Source: Nymphaea colorata (Eukaryota; Streptophyta; Magnoliopsida; Nymphaeales; Nymphaeaceae). Taken from it: 64,000 nucleotides of DNA. A model generated the notes under the pieces. It did no database searches and was not told the origin of the DNA. It saw only the letters and a list, made by a program, of their open reading frames with translations. Made by a program: the position numbers and the translations under genes. Positions 55,345-64,000 of the stretch are shown here, piece after piece. How positions within the stretch are numbered: position 1 is the first letter of the stretch; each line of letters opens with the position of its first letter. The stretch covers positions 9,057,001-9,121,000 of the forward strand of contig NC_045148.1 of the NCBI RefSeq assembly GCF_008831285.2, given 5' to 3'.

Positions 55345-58300
55345 ATGGCAACCAACGGCAAAGGGAAGAAGCTGGGGGAAACTGTCGGCGAATCCCGGCC
55401 ATCCAATGTGACGAAGTTCGACGTCATTGTAAGCTTCAGCGGCGGAGAAGAAGCCATCGATGCCTTCACCGATCTGCTCTATTCAGCCCTCCTTCGCGAC
55501 GGCATCTCCGCATGCCGCTCCAACGGCGGGGATGATGCACCGGAGGGAGAGCGCCTTAGAGAAGCCCCTGATGGGCTGGGCATATGCGTGCTCATCTTGT
55601 CTGTGTCCTATGCAGCGTCGGAACGGTGCCTCACGGAGCTGGGGTGGATGGTGGAGCAGCGCCGCTTGATCTTCCCCGTCTTCTTCGACGTCAATCCGTC
55701 GGACGTGAGGCGCCAAAAGGGAGCTCTGGAAAGGCCTTTCCGGAGGCATGACGAGCGCCTCGATCGTGAGTTGGTGTCTGGGTGGAAGAAGGCGTTGGAG
55801 GAGGTGGGAGGCACAAAGGGCTACGATTTGACCGTCGAAGAATCAGGGTCAACCGTCACTCTCTCTCTTTATCTTCTATTTGGTCCGCCTGACCTTGGAG
55901 TTTCCTTTGGTGCATTGGTTACGCTGTGGGATGGATTTTGATTTCTCCGTTTTGTCACTTTTTTTTCATCTGACACTTTAGCTATGGTCCTGGCAGATAA
56001 TTTTATTGTCTTGGCAAGAGTTTGGCTCTTGCTTCTATGTTTTTCATAAATCTTGCTTAGTGTCAGCCTTCGCTACTCTATATTGATCGTGCGACAGCAC
56101 TTTTTGTTGAAGCATGTTTTGGTTGTTCGGTTTCTTCACTATCGTTTGATTATCTTGGTCTTTTATTGTCTCTTTTCCCTCCACCGCCTTCCTTTTGGCC
56201 AAATGTTGAGCAGCGAATGCTTGGCCAGCTTGCAAGGTTAGCAGGCGAAAGTCCTTTCCCTTGCCGGTAGAATCATCCTACTTCTCCATGCTCTTGCTTT
56301 TTATAAGCCACCGGCAGCCACTTTCACCAGTTTTAATCGTCTTAAGCGTGTTTTCTCTGAGGAGGCGACTGGCCTTCATATTGCCTTATGTAGTAGTTTT
56401 AATCGTCTTAAGTGTGTTTTCTCTGAGGAGGCGATTGGCCTTCATATTGCGTTATGTAGTGGGAGGTTGTTACTCGTCCTCAGCTCTTAAGGGGTTCTGG
56501 TATCCCTATTTTGCTCCTGGTTATGGCATCTGGCCACCTCTGGCCAGCCCATTTTTCCTTTTCTTTGGTTCAAATATGCACTCCTCACTTCTCATACATG
56601 GCATACCTTTAGCCCTGTCGGTTATGCATCACATATTTGGAAGAACATTTTTTTTTTGCTCTACCGACACTCATCAATGTGGCCCAGCTATCTCCAAACC
56701 TTGCCCCTTCTTGGTTCGTCTACTGCCTTTTTTACCTGTCTTGTGTTACTATGCTACTTTTGGGTCGGTCGTTCCATGGCTCCCCTATCGTGCCTTTTGG
56801 TTCTCTAGCCCTTCACCTCGTGTCATGGTTTTCTTCTAGTTTCTTCTTGTTGACCAAATTAACACTTTAGATCATCTTCAGCATCTTGAGATCTATCTAC
56901 CTAACCAATGTCTTATTTGCCTCTCTATTGCAGAGTAGAAACACCACCACCGCCTGGCCTTCCCTCCCCCATTCACTCCTTCTCTCCTTAAGGCAGTTCC
57001 ATCTCTTTTCGCCCTCACTTTCAGTCAGTCATCAGAGGGTTGCATTTTTGCATTTTACCTGACGTCTTAATTCATTTGTTGTTGGTGGTGGGTTTGGGAA
57101 GGGTGCGACAATCGCAAAGAGTGTCGCTTTTGTTGGATGTACCATCAAGGTAGATGTCCACCTTGCCCTTGCATTGGTTGCAAGATTGCAAGATGACCCG
57201 TGCCTCGGACCAGCTAGCTCAGTCTTTATTTCTCCTCTTGTTTATTGTTCTTGTGCTGATTTTTGTTTCTGCATGTTTGTTATTGCTTTTACTTTCTTTG
57301 CTATTTTTCTTTTGCTGCTTTTACCTTTCACTTTTATTACTTGATGTTTGGTGATGTTTGTCACTGCTTTTGTCTTGAATAAATTCTCACTTTGTCGGTA
57401 CTTTGCTTTTATTTTATCATGATATTTTTTTCGCTTCTTTTTCTATACTTTTGTAACTTGTATGCATCCATTTTCTTTTGGATGTAGTCTCTTTTAATAT
57501 ATTTTTTTTCAACTCTCTTCTAATATACATGTATTTCTTAATAGATCCCAATTTTTAATTACTTTTCAAATTTACCTCTTCCTTTCCAAGCATCTAAATC
57601 TTAACCATCCAATGTCTTGATCAGACCGGTTATAAGCTATGGAAGTGATCTAAAAAAACTTTTGCAAATTTTTTTTTTAAATGATTTTCAAGATCAACTA
57701 TGAGAAAAAGTTTGAGTATTTTCATGTCTAATAAAGATCTCTTGAGGATTCAAGAATCAACAATCTGAAGGGTTTCAGCTTATTGAAAGATCTTTCTAAA
57801 CATTGAATCATGCTAATCAAAATTCTTGTGGGTCCATGCTAGGATCAAGAAAAATTTGTAAGCATGGACAACTTGGATATTGGCAATAAAGATAAATACA
57901 TTTTTTCTCATCACATTTTGCTCCATTAATTGCAGACAAGAAGCAAAGTTGGTGCAATTAATTGTAAGAGACGTCTTGAAGAAACTAAGCAACGCTCCCC
58001 GCTCTGTGGCTAAGTACCCTATTGGAATTGATTCTCGAGTAGAAGAAATGCTAAGCATGTTGGATCTCAAAGCTAATGATTTTCGTATGGTGGGGATAGC
58101 TGGCATGGGAGGAATCGGGAAGACCACCTTGGCCAATGCCGTTTATAATCAAATATTTTCCTTGTTTGATAGTAGCATCTTCATTTCAGATGTCAGAGAA
58201 ATGTCTAAACAACCTAAAGGACTTGTAACTCTACAGAACAAACTATTTGGTGGGATTTTTGATGGCAAGATATCCCTTGTAAATAATGTTAGTGAAGGAA

Positions 58301-59041
58301 TTGGTGTGATTAGAGACAGAATGCATAGTAAGAAAGTTCTCATTGTTCTTGATGACGTTGATTGTAAGGAGCAGTTAGATGCATTAATTGGAGACCGTGA
58401 CTGGTTTAAGAAAGGAAGTAGGATCATTATAACGACAAGAGACCAGCATGTACTTCATCTACACAAGATAAAGGAACATGAGATCTATTGGCCTAAAACG
58501 TTATACTTTGATGATGCTCTCCATTTGTTCAGCTATCATGCGTTTGGGAGAAACTGCCCCCTAGAACAATATCAAAAACTTTCTGAAGATGTTGTTCGAG
58601 TAATTGATGGACTGCCATTGGCACTTGAAGTAATTGGCTCATCTTTGTTTGATAAGAGAAACAGAGAGGACTGGAAAGATGTCATAAGAAAGTTAGAACG
58701 AGTTCCTTTTGATGATGTTCAAGAAAGGTTAAAAATAAGCTATGATGGGCTCGATGTTTTTGAAAAGCAAATATTTTTGGACACTGCGTGCTTTTTCATT
58801 GGAATGGATCAAGAAGATGCCATTCACATATGGAGAGGTTGTGAATTTTTTCCTAGTATTACAGTTAAAGTTTTGATGCACAAGTCTCTTATAAAAGTTG
58901 GTAGCGGAAACCTACTTGAAATGCATGATCAACTTCGAGACATGGGGAGAGCAATTGTGCAAAGCGAAGACCATCAAAATGTTGGGAATCAAAGTAGGCT
59001 GTGGAGCCAGGATGAAGTTCTGGATGTGTTCAACAATTTCA

Positions 59042-59103
<62 letters not shown>

Positions 59104-61545
59104 ATGTTTTTGTGAGTGTCATTGGAAGAATCTCAAAGTATGTTCTCGTGTGGTTCATCAGGGTACACAGCGCATTGAAGGGATCATTCTTAATTTGCAA
59201 GAAAATGGTGGAGCCGCAATGGCGAAGAAAAATATACAGAGTCAAGCTTTTTCTGCATTGCACAATTTAAGGCTTCTTCGCATCAACTATGTGAGCTTGA
59301 TTGGCAGAAGCAAAATTCTTCCTTCTAAATTGAAGTGGTTAGAATGGCATGGCTGCCCATTAAAATCATTACCTCAAGGATTCAAGCTGAATAACGTTGT
59401 TGTTCTGGATTTGTCTGATAGCCATATCACTCATGTGTGGAAGGGACCTTCTTTCTGCAGAAGAAAGGTTGAAAATCAATGCTTTTTCATTTTTTATTTT
59501 ATTTAGAGAATTTTTTTTCTTACGTTTAATTTATGACTTTCAGGTCATTGACAAGATAAAAGTTCTCAATCTTGGAGAATGTAGGCAGCTAATTGTGACA
59601 CCTAACTTTTCTAGGCATCCAGGATTGGTAAAACTAGTTCTCGAAAAATGTCAGAGCTTGGTAAAGATTCACAAATCTATTGTTGTTCTTAAAGATTTGG
59701 TTTCCCTGAAATTGAGAGGATGCACTAGCCTGGAGAAAGTACCAAAGGAGATATGTAGCTTGCATAAACTCAAGTTTCTTGACATAGCCAATTGTGGCAA
59801 AATTAACAAATTGCCTAGAAATTTAGGCAAAATGGAATCTTTATTAGAGCTCCATATTGATGGTACAGCAATAAAGGAAGTACCTGCTTCCATGCTACTA
59901 CTAAAGAGCCTTAGTCACCTCTCTTTGAATTCATGCTGGTTATTGAAGAATTTGCCTGATGCCATTGGTGAACTTGTATCTCTAAAGGAATTAGAATTAG
60001 ATGGCACTGAAGTTGACAAAATACCAAGTTCGATTGGATCATTAAAGAAGCTTGAAAAACTAAGTGCTCGTCAGTGCAAATGCCTTTCAATATTACCACA
60101 TTCTATTGGTGATACAAAAAACCTAAAGATGTTGTTACTTGATGGAACCATAATTGAACAACTTCCTGATTCAGTGGGATCATTAGAAAATCTGAATAGA
60201 TTGACCTTAAAAAAATGCAAGCAGCTCAAACACCTGCCAGTTTCGATGGGACAATTGAAGGCTCTCAATCATCTATACTTGCCTGAAACTAGCGTCACAG
60301 AGTTGTCTGAAGATTTTGGCATGCTTTCAACATTGACCATACTTGATATGAAAAAATGTGAATGTATAAAAGAACTCCCTACTACCTTTGGAGGTCTCAA
60401 AGAGCTGAAAAATCTTTGTCTAAGATCCAATTGCATGCTCACCATGCTTCCTACTAGTTTCTCTCTGCTATCTTCCTTGAAAGAATTGGATGCTAGCCGG
60501 TGCAACTTAATGGAAAGTGCTATTCCTAATGATTTTGGGAATTTGACTTCATTGGTGTCCTTGAAGCTTGGCTACAACAAGTTTTGTAGCTTACCGAATA
60601 GCATGAGGAATCTTACCCAACTAAAGAACCTATATGTGGAAAATTGCACAGAGCTTCGTTCATTGCTTCATCTTCCCTCTTCTCTAGTTCATCTTGATGC
60701 CAAGCACTGTGTTTCCTTGAATAGTATTTGTGATCTTTCAGACATGGAGAACTTGGAGGAGCTTGCTCTCACTAATTGCTCAAAGCTTGACGATGTAATT
60801 GGCCTAGAGAATTTGAAAGCTTTGAGATTCTTGTACATTGACTGCTGCAGACACCTTCGTGATGCTTGCAAGAGTAGGCTGGTCAAGGTGCCTATCGCTG
60901 AACAATTGATTTTGTTAATTATTTTGATACATTAAGGTTATGCTTCTTCATTTAATCTTATGACTATTGCAGGGAATATTCGAAAATCTGAAGTATTTCA
61001 GCATCCCTGGAAATGATATTCCAAGATGCCTCATGTACAATCAATCATTTTGTGAGATTCCAAAGTTGTCAACAAGCACTATTAAGATCAAAGGGTTGAT
61101 TCTCTGCTTTGTTTATGTCATCATTGAAGAGCCAGCGAATGGTTATCCCGATATACCAGGTATAGTGGACATTCAAATTATGATCATGGTAGATGGCAAG
61201 GAGATATTTAGAAGCACGTTAATAATTCATGGAATTCCAAAGCCCAATCAAAATCAAATTTATTACTGCCACTACAATGAGCGAGATAAAGTTGCTTTGT
61301 TCCTAGAGGATGGAGGCAGAATTGAGGTGTTGAAGAGAAGCCGACCATACATAGAAGGTATTCAAATTAAGAAGGTCGCTTTTCACGTCTTTTACAAGCA
61401 AAGAGACCAGCATGAATTGATGGAAGGTCTACAAGCAGAAATGAATGAACTCGTGGAAAATTCACGAGAAGAAATGATATTTTGTGACCTAGCCAAGGGT
61501 TTTCGTTCTTTGTCAAACAGTGGTAGTATCAAAAACACAAACTGA
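55345..61545 (+). CDS. TIR-NBS-LRR receptor with divergent TIR and C-JID-type end (TNL-3)
   Basis: An intracellular NLR of 1277 aa. Exons are 55345-55847, 57936-59043, 59162-59467, 59544-60887 and 60973-61545, with all phases matching. The TIR (25-165) is unusual: SFRGEDTR is replaced by SFSGGEEA, the SxWCLxEL segment reads SERCLTEL (Trp lost, Glu98 kept), and the region after the second strand is Gly/Asp-rich. NB-ARC is canonical: GMGGIGKTT (224-232), LDDVDC (306-311), GSRIIITTRD, GLPLAL, IFLDTACFFIG and MHD (497-499). Exon 3 opens GTQRIEGIIL as in typical TNLs. Exons 3 and 4 carry LRRs of the TAIKEVPASM and LPDSVGSLENL type. Exon 5 begins GIFENLKYFSIPGNDIPRCL, the C-JID pattern, and continues with beta-rich sequence and an acidic tail. 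Intron 1 is 2.1 kb and holds a 66-bp tandem repeat; intron 2 holds a long CT run. The least certain junction is the first donor (GG|GTCAAC), but its position and phase equal those of TNL-1 and TN-2. Confidence 0.88.
56329..56460. repeat. 66-bp tandem duplication in TNL-3 intron 1
   Basis: Units 56329-56394 and 56395-56460 start AGTTTTAATCGTCTTAAG and differ at four positions. Because 66 is divisible by three it keeps an open frame of 192 codons, which explains a long but unsupported ORF here. Confidence 0.9.
59049..59101. repeat. CT microsatellite directly after the TNL-3 exon 2 donor
   Basis: About 26 CT repeats that begin 5 bp after the donor GTAAG, inside a 118-bp intron. Length changes here alter nearly half of the intron. 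Confidence 0.95.
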
Positions 61546-63646
61546 AGGATATCATTTTGCAATTCTTAAAATTTTCATTTTAACTCTTTTCTTTCACCTC
61601 TTTATATTCAAACATATACCACACAATCTTGTCAAGATACAAGTTTATATCTAGTGAATCTTGGGGCTCATTAGCCATGAATTATACCCACTAATCTAGT
61701 TAAACCATGATCAAACCAATTTTGGCTCTAAACAAGTGGCTTTGTAACACAAGAAGGTAAGCTTACAAGATTCATTTGGGGTTTGTATTATTTATTTTCA
61801 TTTGCTATTCAACCTTGCTTGGAAAATTGTTTATTTAGATAGTTACCAGCCAATTATTGCATTTACAAGACATTTGGTAATAGGAAGACTAACACGGTGT
61901 TCCATGAGTTTGTCCTAGAAGTTGGTCAAGATTCATGGGACACTAGAAGGCAGTATTCCATAATTTGTTCTAGTCTTTGAAACACATATTCCTAGTGTTT
62001 TTGTTGCCAAATTCTCTCCATAGGGTATAGTGTAGCTAATGGAGCTGGCAGTAGATGAACTTCCCTATTGTCTATTTGATTCTCATGAGTGCAATTCTTC
62101 AATGCTAATAAGGCGGAAGTACTATACTAGTTGATGAAAGTACATTAGATGTACACTAAGCTGGACCATGATGGTAAGGGAAAAGAAAGGGGCTTTGGCT
62201 ATCATTTGAGCCAGTGGGAACAAATACTCCTTTTGTCAACATGTAACCGACTAAGTAATGAAAAACTATCAGTTTGCCAAATTCTTTGTCTTTCCCAATT
62301 TTCTATTTCATATTTCTTTTCTTGGAACCATGGTTTATTAGTTTGAGTAGCTTAATCATGCCTTTGATAATGGAATTTTAGCAATGACAATCATATTTAC
62401 AACTTACGAAATTTTCCAAGGTTATAGTGATCTCAATTAGGTTGATATTATGGTTTACTAGCTTTAACATGAACATTTAGAAGTATCAAATGACTCGAGA
62501 TGTATTTCAGATTAATGAATTGGTTTGGTTTTAACAATCGAAAGCAACACATCATTAGAAGGTGTTTGAGTGACTTTGTTATAAGGTTGGCTTTAGTGAG
62601 ATACTAAGATTTCAAATTAGAGTTCTTCAACCAGAATCATTGTAACAACTTCGCCTCTTTGTGGCTATGCTCCACAAAGGTAAGAACTAGGACAACTTAA
62701 TAATTTATCCAACCCATTTGTAAACCCTCCAAAAATTATAAAAATTCAATATTGGATTTCGATTTTTCACAATATAGTGCTACAATCCAATCCCTTTTAA
62801 AGCACACATGTGTGCATATGCAACCTCGTATATGAGTCTTGAACCTTGTTTTGATATCAATTATAGCAATTTGACCTACTTTCATATTAAGCTCTATGTC
62901 CTCGTTTGACGGATCCTGACTTGCTTCCTAGTACCTTTAGTTCTTGCCCTTGAAAGATAAGAATCAAGGCAAGTAATCATTTAAACAACCTAATTATAAA
63001 CCTTTGAAGATTTCCAAGAATTTTGAATAAGGAGCCAAATTTTTTTCATAATAATGCGTAACAATTATAGATCTTTTGTTCGAAAGATGCATAAGTTATA
63101 TTTCTTCATGCATCTCCAACCGATGGATTTGAAGTCCAACCCTCTCCATTTATTGTTTTTGTTTGCCTCAAATCTTAGATTTGAAATGATTTTGTATCCT
63201 CATATGTAAGCAAAAATTTTCAAATAAAGTGGTTTGAAATGCCTCCTTTTAAAAGTAAAAATGAAGGAAGAGAGAGATTGGGGGAAATCACTAGCCAAAA
63301 TTTTCCGTGTGATCTCCTCCCTAGGAAATAAGCTTCAATAGTGAACAACTTGCATAATTAAAAGATATTATACTTTTATAAATCGGGTTCTTTATCTATG
63401 CTTCTTTATTTGTTGCCAACATTTATAAAAACGGTAGATGTTAGACAGATAAACGTTAAAGGGATAAGGAACAATCTCAGCTTTTGATTTTTTTAAAGAT
63501 TAGCAATTGAGAACAAAAATAAGGAAAAAATGATTAAACTACTATTAGATGACAAATATGCTCATCACTTTTTCTCTTGGTTTTTTCTCTCAAATGCTGA
63601 AAAGGGTCATCAAGAACTAAAATTGTTCTTCATTTGTCTTGCATGT

Positions 63647-63717
<71 letters not shown>

Positions 63718-64000
63718 AAATGAGATCTCTAAAAAATACTCCAGCGAAGAAAAGTATCAACGCTAGATCTTTACCCCACACTTGTATACGGTGTGCATGA
63801 AGAGAAAGGAACTTCTTTTATGTCTAACAATCAATGCTGTCCCGCCATAGTGCTTGACAAAACAGTTGGGGAATAAATGAGGTGTTCCATCAGGAAGGAG
63901 CAATGTAACAGCAAAGTTGAAGCAATCCTTCTCTGTAGCAAGTGGTGTGCTTTGTAAAGTACTCTTATTGCGATTCTGTAAAATGTTAGGTTTGCTGCCT
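61546..64000. other. 3' flank of TNL-3 to window end
   Basis: AT-rich with no supported gene. A compound microsatellite lies at 63651-63717. Confidence 0.6.
63651..63717. repeat. Compound CT-AT-GT microsatellite
   Basis: CT repeat (63651-63678), then AT (63679-63700), then GT (63701-63717). It creates a spurious ORF rich in Ser-Leu, Tyr-Ile and Cys-Val. Confidence 0.95.

Noticed and set aside
55345-55941. TIR exon of TNL-3 as a separate TIR-only gene
   Set aside because: The donor at 55847 has the same phase as the acceptor at 57936, as in TNL-1 and TN-2, and an NB-ARC without TIR would otherwise be left orphaned.
56261-56839. 192-codon hydrophobic ORF in TNL-3 intron 1
   Set aside because: Created by a 66-bp tandem repeat and T-rich sequence. 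No conserved domain.

Overview
The window is plant nuclear DNA, from an angiosperm that is not a monocot. The genes have many introns with GT-AG borders, the spacers are AT-rich and full of microsatellites, and there are several TIR-NBS-LRR (TNL) genes, a class that monocots lack. I cannot name the species. Exons below were assembled by hand by matching reading frames across splice sites; in every multi-exon model the exon phases add up without a forced break.

Layout: (1) 1-2776, minus strand: a polygalacturonase gene cut by the left edge. (2) 4922-9254 and 30306-34406, plus strand: two intact cysteine-rich receptor-like kinases (CRK-A, CRK-B) with seven exons of identical lengths and 643 residues each. 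They are a segmental duplication that also covers about 230 bp upstream, the introns and the 3' flank. (3) Between them, 11.8-26.75 kb: a TNL neighbourhood with one complete gene (TNL-1, 15828-21494, including a C-terminal exon about 1 kb past the apparent LRR stop), a truncated 3' copy at 11.8-13.4 kb, and copies of its 5' flank at 22.1 and 26.65 kb. These look like footprints of a tandem array that has mostly collapsed. (4) 41385-44240: an intronless LRR receptor whose ectodomain resembles GSO1/SGN3 but which ends 51 residues after its membrane helix, without a kinase. (5) 46.0-61.5 kb, plus strand: a second TIR-NBS cluster with two decayed pseudogenes (46.0-47.3 and 47.9-48.3 kb), a TIR-NBS gene that stops inside NB-ARC (TN-2, 50098-53152) and a full-length TNL with a divergent TIR domain (TNL-3, 55345-61545).

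Functionally this is a mixed immune and surface-receptor cluster. CRKs and the LRR protein would sense at the plasma membrane. The TNL and TN proteins would act inside the cell through TIR NADase-type signalling. The polygalacturonase acts on cell-wall pectin and is probably an unrelated neighbour. The cluster shows birth-and-death evolution: intact copies, truncated copies, fragments and short non-autonomous transposons, one of them inside an intron of TNL-1. I saw no CRISPR array, bacterial operon, rRNA or convincing tRNA.
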